From CAWCUZ01 sp963798795 (lineage in GTDB: Bacteria; Acidobacteriota; Vicinamibacteria; Vicinamibacterales; SCN-69-37): 64,000 nt of DNA. The position numbers were made by a program, and so were the translations under genes. Numbering within the stretch: the first letter of the stretch is position 1; each line of letters opens with the position of its first letter. The stretch lies in assembly GCA_963798795.1 (NCBI GenBank), contig CAWCUZ010000002.1:310001-374000 (forward strand), read 5' to 3'. Shown here piece after piece: positions 50,142-59,537 of this stretch. The notes beneath the pieces were generated by a model. The model searched no databases. It saw only the letters and a list, made by a program, of their open reading frames with translations, and had not been told where the DNA came from.

Positions 50142-51200
50142 TCAGCCCCGCGCCTCCGCAGGATCGAACAGCTGCGCCAGGCTCCGGTCGTACGGCGGGC
50201 GGACGATGCCGCGTTCAGTGATGATGCCGGCAATGAGAGGGTGCGGCGTCACGTCGAAGGCGGGGTTCCAGACCGAGGCTCCGTCGGGCGCGACCTGGCG
50301 CGATCCCAAGTGCGTCATCTCGCGCGCGTTTCGCTGCTCGATGGGGATGTGGTCGCCGTCGGGCGTCGCCAGATCGATCGTGGAGAGCGGCGCGGCCACG
50401 TAGAACGGCACGCCGTGCACCTGGGCCAGCAGGGCGACGGTGTACGTGCCGATCTTGTTGGCGACGTCGCCGTTGGCGGCAATGCGGTCGGCGCCGACGA
50501 CGATGAAATCGACGTCGCCGCGCTTCATGAGCGGCCCCGCCATGCTCTCGGTGATGACGGTCGTCGGGATGTGATCGCGCACGAGCTCCCAGGCGGTGAG
50601 CCGGGCGCCCTGGAGGAAGGGCCGGGTCTCGTCGGCGAACACCCCGACCACCTTGCCCTGTTCGGCGGCGGCGCGGATCACCCCGAGCGCCGTCCCGTAC
50701 CCGGCGGTCGCGAGCGCTCCGGCGTTGCAGTGCGTGAGGATGCGTGCGTCCTGTGGCACGACCTCGGCGCCGAAGCGGCCGAGCGCGCGGCAGCTCTCGA
50801 CGTCCTCGTCGTGAATCGCGTGGGCCTCGCGTTCGAGGCGGTTTTTGATTTCCTCGACGGACACGCCTTCGCGGACCGCCCCGCCGAAGGTCCGCTTCAT
50901 CCGGTCGATCGCCCAGAACAGGTTGACGGCCGTCGGCCGGGTCGCGGCCATCTGGTCGCACAGCTTCGTGAATTCCACGGCCAGCTGGCGCGTCCCGTCC
51001 GCCTTGCTGCGGCGCACGCCGAGCGCCAGGCCCATCGCCGCCGCCACGCCGATGGCCGGCGCGCCGCGAATCACCATCGTCTTGATGGCGCGCGCCACCT
51101 CGGCCGGCGTGGAACAGCGCACGTAGATCTCTTCGGCCGGCAGCTTGCGCTGGTCGATCATCACCACCTGGCCGTCCTGCCAGGCTATGGTCGGGAGCAT
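50142..51200 (-). CDS. mtnA: S-methyl-5-thioribose-1-phosphate isomerase
   Basis: 352 residues from ATG 51200. It converts methylthioribose-1-phosphate to methylthioribulose-1-phosphate in methionine salvage. Marks: MVIRGAPAIGVAAAMGLAL, ILTHCNAGALATAGYGTALG (catalytic Cys), FIVVGADRIAANGDVANKIG (catalytic Asp in the GADR-x-ANGD motif). The eIF2B-alpha-like family is distinguished by these motifs. A TATGAT box lies 6 nt before the ATG with only a C-run between, so the operon message appears leaderless. First gene of the six-gene operon down to 46304. Confidence 0.95.
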   Translation of the reverse strand: MLPTIAWQDGQVVMIDQRKLPAEEIYVRCSTPAEVARAIKTMVIRGAPAIGVAAAMGLALGVRRSKADGTRQLAVEFTKLCDQMAATRPTAVNLFWAIDRMKRTFGGAVREGVSVEEIKNRLEREAHAIHDEDVESCRALGRFGAEVVPQDARILTHCNAGALATAGYGTALGVIRAAAEQGKVVGVFADETRPFLQGARLTAWELVRDHIPTTVITESMAGPLMKRGDVDFIVVGADRIAANGDVANKIGTYTVALLAQVHGVPFYVAAPLSTIDLATPDGDHIPIEQRNAREMTHLGSRQVAPDGASVWNPAFDVTPHPLIAGIITERGIVRPPYDRSLAQLFDPAEARG

Positions 51201-51206
51201 GGGGGG

Positions 51207-51212
51207 ATCATA
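51207..51212 (-). promoter_or_regulatory. -10 box of the mtnA operon
   Basis: TATGAT (51212-51207, minus strand) is followed by six C residues and then ATG 51200. No Shine-Dalgarno exists. No convincing -35 is seen 17 nt upstream. Confidence 0.5.
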
Positions 51213-51265
51213 TCGAATCGGCGGAGACCGAACCCGACAGCCACCCGGCAACGGGTCGGACTCTT

Positions 51266-52950
51266 TCACTCGCTCCGCAGCACGTCCGCGGGCCGAAGCG
51301 ATGTGGCTCGAAGCGCGATCAGGAATGCGGTCCCGGCCATCAGAGTCAGGGCGGTGCCCGCACCGAGCACCGCTGGTGCCCAGTCGGTCGCGCGGACGCC
51401 GAAGAGCAGATGCTCCAAGCTCTTCGCCAGGAGGTGGCCGACGACAATGCCAGCGCCGCCTCCGCCCGCCCCCGCGGCGACGGGCTCGAGGGTGACGACG
51501 GCCAGCAGGGATCGCCGACGTGCACCGAGCGCCATTCGAATGGCGAGTTCGCGGCGTTGGCGGGTCGCAAGGAAGCCCACGACACCGGCCAGACCAAACG
51601 CCGCGACACAGGCTGCCGCGGCTCCGAGAATCGTCAGCACCAGCGTCGCGAACGTGCGCTCCGCCACCGTGTCGGCCAGCCGCCGGCCGAGCGTCTCAGG
51701 CGTATCGACGATAGCGCGCGAGTTGACGTCCGCGATCGCGCGCCGCATCTGATTCGAGTCCGGCATCTGTCCGTCAGAGGGACGGACCACGTAGTACATC
51801 GCGCCATGCGCCGACGCGGCGTCCAGGAGGGAGTGCAGTGTCGGTGGGGCGGGTTCCGCGAGGCCGTTGGCCAGCACGTTCTCGATCACCCCGACGACGG
51901 TGGCCACTGAGCGATCTCCGGAAAACATGAGCGTCTCGCCAAGGGCTGGGCGGTCCGGCCAGTACCGGCGGACAAAGGCTTGGTTGACGACAACTGCCGC
52001 CCGGTTGCTGTCCGAGGTCCGGAGCGGCCGCCCCTGGACGAGCGTCGTTCCGGCCGTTTCGAAGAATTCAGGCGTGACCTGAAACGAGTGTTCCAGAAAC
52101 GTCTGGCCGCCGATGACGAGGGACTGTCGATCGTCGCCGTCGGCGACAACGGAGCCAGATATCGCCGCCGCAGACGCCACGCCAGCAACACGGTCGAGCT
52201 TCGTGATGGTTCGCGCGATGTCCTCCCACAGCGTCTGACCGCGATGGCCGATCGGATACCGTGTTCCGACGTACATGCTCATAGGATCGTAGCCGGTCTT
52301 GCGCGTCGCGAGGTGCGAGTACGACGCCAGGAGCAGCCCAACGCCACCTGCGAGAATCGTGGCCATCAGCGCCTGCGCGCCTGCGAGCGCGATCCGCGTC
52401 GGCCGGCCGCGAAGCGCGTGGGCGGTTCGGCCTCGTCCGAACACCGACCGAACGGGGAACCAGCCGAATAGGGCGGCGATACTCATGATGCTGGCGGCGG
52501 CGACGAGCGCGAACACGGCGGTCCGTGCCGTCACTGCGGGTGCTCCGAGTCGAGTGTGTTCCGCGGGCATGACAGCATTCACGACGCCGAGCAGCGAGCG
52601 AGTCAGTCCCAGGCGCCGACGCCCGCCCGCGATCAGGGCGGCTTCCACGAGGATGAGCCGCGCCAGATCCACACGGGACGCACCCAGGGCCGCCCGGATC
52701 CCGTATTCCCGCAGCCGGAACGTGCTCCGCACCGTCAAGAGGTTAGCGAGATTGCCCGCACAGACGACGAGCAGAAAGCCAGCGGCCGCCATAGCCCCCA
52801 GCGCGAGTGGTCCCATATCCCCGCGCATCGCCGGCGTGAGCCATGCGATATCGAGCTCCAGGCGCGCGCCAGAGGCCATCACTGGCGTCAGCTCCCGTTT
52901 CAACCGTTCCAGCGTCACGCCTGGGCGGACCCGGGCAATGACCGTGAGCA
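51266..52950 (-). pseudogene. ADOP permease lacking its N-terminal part
   Basis: About 560 recognisable residues from VLTVIARVRPGVTLERLKRE to the hallmark end TSLRPADVLRSE. It contains the end of the first MacB domain, the first FtsX core (GNLANLLTVRSTFRLREYGI, RAALGASRVDLARLILVEAA), the second MacB domain and the second FtsX core (AAFGLAGVVGFLATRQRREL, AIRMALGARRRSLL). The first 250 or so residues, including the first transmembrane helix, are missing. The sequence upstream of about 52950 belongs to a DsbA-like gene in another frame, so there is no native start. Frames extending to 53110 are only read-through of that gene. Confidence 0.75.
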
Positions 52951-53222
52951 CGCAGCAGGGCCGGAAGCGCTTCGTTGGTGAACTTGCGGCAATACGGACA
53001 TTCGAAATCCGACCATTCGATAAGAACCAGAGGTGCATTGGCATCGCCCCTTGCTGGCGATGCGAGAATCTCGATGGGGGCGGGCGGTACGCCCTGTTGG
53101 CCGGTGTCACGGGTCGAATAGACGTAGACCAACGTTGCGGCCGCCACGATCAGACCAACCGAGGTGACGACGTTCAGGAGCTCGTCGCGCGCCGACAGGC
53201 CAGGCTTCGAGTCGCTCTTCAT
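52950..53222 (-). pseudogene. Membrane-anchored DsbA-like thioredoxin-fold protein, C-terminally truncated
   Basis: ATG 53222 follows a good Shine-Dalgarno (GGGGAGG). The product has an N-terminal anchor (VVTSVGLIVAAATLVYVYS) and a periplasmic thioredoxin fold start: NAPLVLIEWSDFECPYCRKF with active site CPYC near residue 69-72, then TNEALPALL. At about 52950 it runs out of frame into the ADOP permease; the remaining 90 or more residues of a DsbA-type oxidoreductase are absent. A complete protein would oxidise or shuffle disulfides outside the cytoplasmic membrane, which suits the ten-Cys peptide encoded upstream. Confidence 0.7.
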
Positions 53223-53247
53223 CCAAGCCTCCCCTCTGACCTGCGAC

Positions 53248-53787
53248 CTACGGTTCGTGCTGTCTCTGGAGGACCGTCGAGAGCCGTTGCCGCTCAGACT
53301 CAGGCCGTTGATCCTTTCGCTTGTAGACGAGCCGGGCGGGACCCGATCCCCGACCGGACGGGCTGAACGTGGAGGATGGCCATGACCTCTCGACGATGAG
53401 ACGGCTGTGTTCCAAGGACATCCGATATCGGATCGGTCGCCTGTCCGGCTCGTTTGCATGAACCGTTTCGAGGACGAGTGCGGAGTTCGACCATCTCGCA
53501 CTGTCGGCGTACACGATTTCCTGATCCAGGACCTTCACGGTGCGCTGAGTGGGCGTGCCATCAAACCGATATCGTCGCTCGGGCCCTCCGTCAGCATTCC
53601 TCAACGTAAGGGCGCTCGAATCCTGCACGATGATGCACTTGCGGCCGCAGAGAGGGATTTCGTTCGGCGAACTCGCTTCCGGCAGGAAGACCCATTCACC
53701 GGCGAAAGAAGGCCGCTCGTCTTGAATCGAGACAACCACAGCGAACGAAAGCAGTGCTGCAGAAAGGACCTGGCTCCGACCGAACAT
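53248..53787 (-). CDS. Secreted protein of unknown function
   Basis: 179 residues from ATG 53787 (GGGGG 6 nt upstream); TTG 53805 would add six. Signal peptide FGRSQVLSAALLSFAVVVSI. The mature part begins near SFAGEWVFLPEASSPN, continues CGRKCIIVQDSSALTLRN (two Cys that may pair), RYRFDGTPTQRTVKVLD, then RMSLEHSRLIVERSW and ends with RLVYKRKDQ. This lipocalin-like 'GEW ... RLVYKR' pattern occurs in Acidobacteria/Proteobacteria secreted proteins of unknown role. It lies 25 bp upstream of the DsbA-like gene in the same direction. Confidence 0.7.
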   Translation of the reverse strand: MFGRSQVLSAALLSFAVVVSIQDERPSFAGEWVFLPEASSPNEIPLCGRKCIIVQDSSALTLRNADGGPERRYRFDGTPTQRTVKVLDQEIVYADSARWSNSALVLETVHANEPDRRPIRYRMSLEHSRLIVERSWPSSTFSPSGRGSGPARLVYKRKDQRPESERQRLSTVLQRQHEP

Positions 53788-53880
53788 CAGCAACCCCCGA
53801 CTCAACCAACGACGGCGTTCATTCCGAGGCGGATGCGGCCTCGAGACCAGCGCGACGGGAGGCGGCGGCTTGCGTTGACA

Positions 53881-54174
53881 TCACGAGCAAGGTCCGGAGC
53901 AGTAGCACTTGCCGTAGTGGTCCGGAGCACCGTGGCAACTCCAGTCGGTCGGTGTTTCTCCGACCTCGTCGCACCAGTCCACGCAGTCGGAGAACATCGA
54001 TGAACAGCTCTCGGTACAGCCCTCGAAGTCAATCTGGTAACCTTGGCACCGGCTCAGCACTGACGAGCAGTAATTCTCGAACGGATTGGCGTCAGCCTTG
54101 CCCGAGAAGACCGCCATGGCTGTGATCATGAACACTCCAGCGGCCAGGTTACGACCCAATCTCGTCAGCGTCAT
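53881..54174 (-). CDS. Small secreted protein with ten cysteines
   Basis: 97 residues from ATG 54174, which is 7 nt after an AAAGGGG ribosome site; GTG 54177 is an alternative. Signal peptide RNLAAGVFMITAMAVFSGKA, cleaved after ADA. The mature 68 residues hold ten Cys, at 36, 43, 53, 57, 64, 68, 80, 90, 92 and 96, enough for five disulfides, with CTESCSSMFSDCVDWCD and CYCSGPCS clusters and many acidic residues. I do not recognise a family. Its place near a DsbA-like gene and a sigma-like gene suggests an exported disulfide-rich peptide; toxin, signal or structural roles are open. Confidence 0.7.
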   Translation of the reverse strand: MTLTRLGRNLAAGVFMITAMAVFSGKADANPFENYCSSVLSRCQGYQIDFEGCTESCSSMFSDCVDWCDEVGETPTDWSCHGAPDHYGKCYCSGPCS

Positions 54175-54222
54175 CACCTCACCCCTTTGGGGCCATGAAA
54201 CCGGCGTTTAGCCCTTTACAAT

Positions 54223-54900
54223 TTACTCCGTTCGCCGCACCGATTTCGGACACCGTTGTTTCACCGAGATGCCGGACACTGTTGCGGCTGGCTCCGTCGC
54301 CGGCGGCACGACAAGTTCCGCTTTCGGCAAGCCGGCGGCCGGACTCGGCCGAGACAGGGAATGTGTTCGCCGCTCCCACCGCTTCCGAAGGCGGTCGGCC
54401 ACGGCCGCGATTGCCTTCCGACGGCGCTCGACTGGACCGTGCGAGGCGCCAACCGCAGCGGCGGCGCGTTGTAGGTCCCCGCCCTGCAGCGCCTCGACGA
54501 ACGCGCGTTCGTCGAACGACCGACACACCTCCAGTCGATGCTCCTGTTCGAGGCGACCAGCTTCTTCTGCCAACAGCTGGGCCTCAGGATTCGCCCTGGC
54601 CTCGGGTTGCACAGTCAGGGACTCGAGCGACACCTCGCGCGCTGCGCGCCGCAGCCGCATTCGCCAGACGTCGGTCAACGTGTCGCGGGCCATCTTGAAG
54701 ACAAGACCCTCGAGACTTCCCTTGTCAGGATTGTAGCGATCCGGGGCCGCGAACAGCTTCGCCAATGCATCGTGCACTGCAAGCGCGGGGTCGTCGGGAT
54801 CCTGGCGCCAATGCCGAGGCAGGTTCCGTCTCACTCGCGCCAACCTGACGCAGAGTTCCGTACGCGCGGCATCGGATTGAGGGCCGTCTGCACGCGCCAA
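54223..54900 (-). CDS. Sigma-70 family-like protein
   Basis: 225 residues from TTG 54900 (weakly supported start). Residues about 40-95 look like sigma region 2: VHDALAKLFAAPDRYNPDKG, SLEGLVFKMARDTLTDVWRM. The part near 135-170 (FVEALQGGDLQRAAAAVGAS, then VERRRKAIAAVADRLRKRWE) is a degenerate region-4 helix-turn-helix. The last 55 residues are Pro/Ser/Arg-rich and unlike the family, possibly read-through after a lost stop. It would transcribe towards the ten-Cys peptide, secreted protein and DsbA-like gene, and may be their regulator; this is inference from position. Confidence 0.6.
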   Translation of the reverse strand: MARADGPQSDAARTELCVRLARVRRNLPRHWRQDPDDPALAVHDALAKLFAAPDRYNPDKGSLEGLVFKMARDTLTDVWRMRLRRAAREVSLESLTVQPEARANPEAQLLAEEAGRLEQEHRLEVCRSFDERAFVEALQGGDLQRAAAAVGASHGPVERRRKAIAAVADRLRKRWERRTHSLSRPSPAAGLPKAELVVPPATEPAATVSGISVKQRCPKSVRRTE

Positions 54901-55174
54901 GGCCCACAGCCACTGAGCTCATCTCGCTCCGAGCGGTGGCATGGCCGATCTGTCGAGGGCAGCGACCGGTTCGAGCGCAGCGGGCTCTGGGCGGAGTTCT
55001 GTGCCATCGAGCCGGTTGCCAGTTAGGTAAAGGTACTGGCTGCCAATTGTAGCACCGCGCGAAGCACCGGACACGTGGGCCACGAGAAGCAGTGTCGACT
55101 ACTCACGACTCTATGGGACGGGATGAGACTCTTGCGACGTGGGCTGGTGCGCCGGCCCTCCATCAGAGGTTGAC
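54901..55174. other. Intergenic region without a recognised feature
   Basis: 274 bp between the sigma-like gene and cdd. No convincing coding frame, RNA or long repeat is seen on either strand. Confidence 0.4.
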
Positions 55175-55573
55175 CTACGTCTCGAGCGCCCGCCCATCGA
55201 ACGGCAGCGGCAGCAGGTCGCGGAGCTGATGCCGCGCGATCACGCCGGACAGGTTCGCGATGACGACGGGAATGTCGCCGCAGTACTCCCACAGCAGTTG
55301 ACGGCAGGCGCCGCACGGCGGCGTCGGCGTGGGGGTGTCGGCCACGACGGCCACCATCGTGAACGTGCGATGGCCGGCGGCCAGGGCCGTGAACAGCGCC
55401 ACGCGCTCGGCGCACATCGTCAGACCGTAGGACGCGGTCTCGATGTTGCAGCCCGAGACGACGCGGCCGCCCTCGACGGCCAGGGCCGCGCCGACCCTGA
55501 AGCCGGAATATGGCGCCAGGGCGGCATCGCGCGCGCGGGTCGCCGCCTCGACGATGGGATCAGAGACGCTCAA
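55175..55573 (-). CDS. cdd: Cytidine deaminase
   Basis: 132 residues from TTG 55573, chosen because GGAGGG lies 6-7 nt upstream and the length then equals the homotetrameric family. Zinc site: VSGCNIETASYGLTMCAERV (Cys ... C-A-E, catalytic Glu) and PTPPCGACRQLLWEY (P-C-x2-C). It deaminates cytidine and deoxycytidine to uridine and deoxyuridine. The start overlaps the end of punA by 14 bp. Last gene of the nucleoside salvage operon. Confidence 0.94.
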   Translation of the reverse strand: MSVSDPIVEAATRARDAALAPYSGFRVGAALAVEGGRVVSGCNIETASYGLTMCAERVALFTALAAGHRTFTMVAVVADTPTPTPPCGACRQLLWEYCGDIPVVIANLSGVIARHQLRDLLPLPFDGRALET

Positions 55574-56384
55574 GAATGCCCTCCAGCAGGGCGAAGAACT
55601 CGTGCCGCACCCGGCCGGTGGCGGCAATGACGTCTTCGGCCGCCAGCGGGTGCGGCAGCACGCCGGCCGCCATGTTCGCGATGCACGAGATCCCCAGCAC
55701 CTCGACGCCCATGTGCCGCGCGACGATCGCCTCCGGCACGGTCGACATGCCGACGGCGTCGGCGCCGAGGGTTCGGAACGCGCGAATCTCGGCCGGCGTC
55801 TCGTAGCTCGGACCCGACACGGCCAGGTACACGCCGAATTCGACCGGCAGCTTCAGCGCGCGCGCCACCTGGTCGGCAATGGCCCGCAGCCGCCGCGAAT
55901 ACACCTCGCTCATGTCCGGAAAGCGCGGTCCGAACCGATCCTCGTTGGGGCCGGCGAGCGGATTGACGCCCGTCAGATTGAGGTGGTCCTCGATGACCAT
56001 GAGCGCGCCTTCGCTGAAGCGCAGGTTGATGCCGCCGGCGGCATTGGTCATCACGAGCACCTTGACGCCCGACCGCGCGAGCACGCGCGTCGCAAACGTG
56101 ACGGTGGCGGCGTCGCACCCTTCATAGAGGTGCACGCGGCCGGAGAGCGCGAGAATCGGCCGTCCCTTGACCGTCCCCGTGGCGAGGGTCCCGGCGTGGC
56201 CGATGACGGTCGACCGCGGCCAGTGCGGGATGTCCTCGTACGAGACGACGAAGCGATTGTCGAGGGTGTCGGCAAACGCGCCGAGGCCCGATCCGAGCAC
56301 GATGCCGATTTCGGGCACGGCGCCCAGCCTGGCGCGCAGCCAGCCGGCGGTCTCGGTGACGCGGTCGAACTCGCTCTCAGCCAT
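55560..56384 (-). CDS. punA: Purine nucleoside phosphorylase
   Basis: 274 residues, the trimeric class II type. Phosphate and substrate motifs: IGIVLGSGLGAFAD, TVIGHAGTLATG, ILALSGRVHLYEGCDAA, VLVMTNAAGGINLRF, LAVSGPSYETPAEIRAFRTL and GADAVGMSTVPEAIVARHMG. It splits purine (deoxy)nucleosides with phosphate into base and (deoxy)ribose-1-phosphate. It follows the nucleoside transporter by 2 bp and overlaps cdd. Confidence 0.95.
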   Translation of the reverse strand: MAESEFDRVTETAGWLRARLGAVPEIGIVLGSGLGAFADTLDNRFVVSYEDIPHWPRSTVIGHAGTLATGTVKGRPILALSGRVHLYEGCDAATVTFATRVLARSGVKVLVMTNAAGGINLRFSEGALMVIEDHLNLTGVNPLAGPNEDRFGPRFPDMSEVYSRRLRAIADQVARALKLPVEFGVYLAVSGPSYETPAEIRAFRTLGADAVGMSTVPEAIVARHMGVEVLGISCIANMAAGVLPHPLAAEDVIAATGRVRHEFFALLEGILERL

Positions 56385-56386
56385 CG

Positions 56387-57721
56387 TCAGAGCAGCATGG
56401 ACGCGATGGCGGCGTTGATCATCGTCGCCACGAAGCCGGCAAACAGGGCGCGCCCGCCGAGCCGCGCCAGGTCGCCGCGCCGCGCCGGCGCCATGCCACC
56501 GATCCCCCCGAGCAGGATTCCGATCGACCCGAAGTTGGCGAACCCGGTCAACGCGTACGTCGACAGCGAATACGCCTCGGGGCTCATGGTGCTGCGGTAC
56601 TGCGTGGTCAGCTTGACGTAGGCGACGAACTCGTTGGCCGTGAGCTTGGTGCCGAGCAGGTCGGCAACGGCCGGGACGTCGGGCGAGGGCACGCCCATCA
56701 GAATGGCGGCCGGCGCGAACACGCGGGCGAAGATCGCCGCCAGCGACAGCCCCGGATGGAGGCGCCCCAGCAGGTAGTCGGCCATCGCGAGGAGCGAGAG
56801 GAACGCGATGAGCATCGCCGCCACGTTGATGGCGAGCATTGTGCCTTCCGACGCGCCGGCGGCCGCGGCATCCACCACGTTGGCGTGGGTCTTCGGCATG
56901 GCCGTGCGGACGATGCCGGCCGTTTCCGCCTGTTCGGTCTCCGGGATCAGGATCTTCGCCAGGTACAGACCGGCCGGCGCCGCCATGACACTGGTCGTGA
57001 GGATGGCGACCGGGTCGGCGCCGAGCGAGATGTAGACCGCCATCATGCCGCCCGAGATCGTCGCCAGACCGCCCACCATGATCGCGAGCAGCTCCGACTG
57101 GGTCATGGCCGGCACGTACGGCTTGACGATGAGCGGCGCTTCGGTCTGGCCCATGAACACGTTGGCGGCGGCCGAAAGTGTTTCCGCGCCGCTCGTGCCC
57201 ATGAGCGCCATCATGGCGCGCGCCATGAGGCGTACGACCCACTGCAGGATGCCGAGGTAGTAGAGGACCGTGAAGAACGACGAGACGAAGATGATGACCG
57301 GCAAGCCCATGAAGGCGAACACGAACCCGCCGCTGAAGACCCTCGACATCGCGTTCGGGTCGGCCAGTCCGCCGAAGACGAACTGCGAGCCGGCGTTGGT
57401 GAAATCGAGAAACGTGCGCACGCCCGCCGCGGCCGAGGCGAAGGCCTGATAACCCGGCCGCCAGCCGCCGATGTGGAACTTCAGGATGAGCAGCGCGAGC
57501 CCGACCTGAAGCGCCATCCCCCAGAGCACCGTTCGCCAGTTCACGGCGCGCAGGTTGTTCGACAGTGCCGCCGTCAGGGCGATGAAGCTGAGGATGCCGA
57601 GCCCGCCGCGCACGCCGGGGCGAATGGCGCCTTGCAGGGCAAACGCCAGGCCGGCCAGCACCAGGGCCAGCGCCACCGCCAGAAGCCGCAGCGATCGATT
57701 CGAGGGAGCCGGGTCGGACAT
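56387..57721 (-). CDS. nupC: Concentrative nucleoside transporter (NupC family)
   Basis: 444 residues with about ten membrane spans. The CNT signature GTKLTANEFVAYVKL is present near residue 345, as are GTSGAETLSAAANVFMGQTE with APLIVKPYV and the re-entrant-loop regions, and TYALTGFANFGSIGILLGGI near the C-terminus. It imports nucleosides with Na+ or H+ across the inner membrane. It lies between deoA (22-bp gap) and punA (2-bp gap), so uptake and phosphorolysis are expressed together. Confidence 0.94.
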   Translation of the reverse strand: MSDPAPSNRSLRLLAVALALVLAGLAFALQGAIRPGVRGGLGILSFIALTAALSNNLRAVNWRTVLWGMALQVGLALLILKFHIGGWRPGYQAFASAAAGVRTFLDFTNAGSQFVFGGLADPNAMSRVFSGGFVFAFMGLPVIIFVSSFFTVLYYLGILQWVVRLMARAMMALMGTSGAETLSAAANVFMGQTEAPLIVKPYVPAMTQSELLAIMVGGLATISGGMMAVYISLGADPVAILTTSVMAAPAGLYLAKILIPETEQAETAGIVRTAMPKTHANVVDAAAAGASEGTMLAINVAAMLIAFLSLLAMADYLLGRLHPGLSLAAIFARVFAPAAILMGVPSPDVPAVADLLGTKLTANEFVAYVKLTTQYRSTMSPEAYSLSTYALTGFANFGSIGILLGGIGGMAPARRGDLARLGGRALFAGFVATMINAAIASMLL

Positions 57722-57743
57722 AGGTCGGGACCGATACGAAGCG

Positions 57744-59063
<1,320 letters not shown>

Positions 59064-59071
59064 GCGGGGCC

Positions 59072-59079
59072 AGTATAGT
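59072..59079. promoter_or_regulatory. Shared divergent -10 region
   Basis: AGTATAGT reads TATACT on the minus strand (59077-59072), 8 nt before deoA ATG 59063, and TATAGT on the plus strand (59074-59079), 8 nt before GTG 59088. Both genes therefore appear to use overlapping -10 boxes and leaderless starts. Confidence 0.5.
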
Positions 59080-59087
59080 GGGAAACC

Positions 59088-59537
59088 GTGACGGACACGG
59101 CCCGCGTCCTGCTGACGGCAGCGGTGCTGTCGGCGTCCGGCATCGGGCTGTTCGCATGGCGGCTCGCGGCCGCCGACCCGACCCAGCCCGATCGCATCGT
59201 CGGCGAGCTGCGGCTGGCGCAGGGCGCGGCGCTGATCCTCGCGCTGATGGGCGGCGTCTCCGTGGGACTCGCCACCGGATCGCCCGCCGTGCCTGCGGCG
59301 CACCTGGACGCGACGCTCGGCATCGCGTTCGTGGTCGTGGCCGGCGTGATCCTGACGCGCGAGCCGCACGAGGCCCTGCTCATCGCCGCGGCCGCGTTCG
59401 TGCTGCACGCGCTCACCGACGTGGCGCATCGGCCGGGACTGCTCCCCGACCACCTGCCGCCTCGCTGGTGGATCATCGGATCGGCGGTTTACGACATGTA
59501 CCTGGCCGTCGTCTGCTACTGGATTCGCCGCCGATGA
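59088..59537 (+). CDS. Small integral membrane protein of unknown function
   Basis: 149 residues with four predicted helices: VLLTAAVLSASGIGLFAW, GAALILALMGGVSVGLA, LGIAFVVVAGVILTREP, ALLIAAAAFVLHALTD, plus a final amphipathic segment before WIIGSAVYDMYLAVVCYW. His and Asp in HALTDVAHRPG could be functional. No family recognised. GTG 59088 is the only start that fits the -10 box. It overlaps the phosphatase gene by ATGA. Confidence 0.75.
   Translation: MTDTARVLLTAAVLSASGIGLFAWRLAAADPTQPDRIVGELRLAQGAALILALMGGVSVGLATGSPAVPAAHLDATLGIAFVVVAGVILTREPHEALLIAAAAFVLHALTDVAHRPGLLPDHLPPRWWIIGSAVYDMYLAVVCYWIRRR

Noticed and set aside
52743..53501. A DsbA-permease fusion protein
   Set aside because: The two homologous parts are in different frames, so no single translation joins them.
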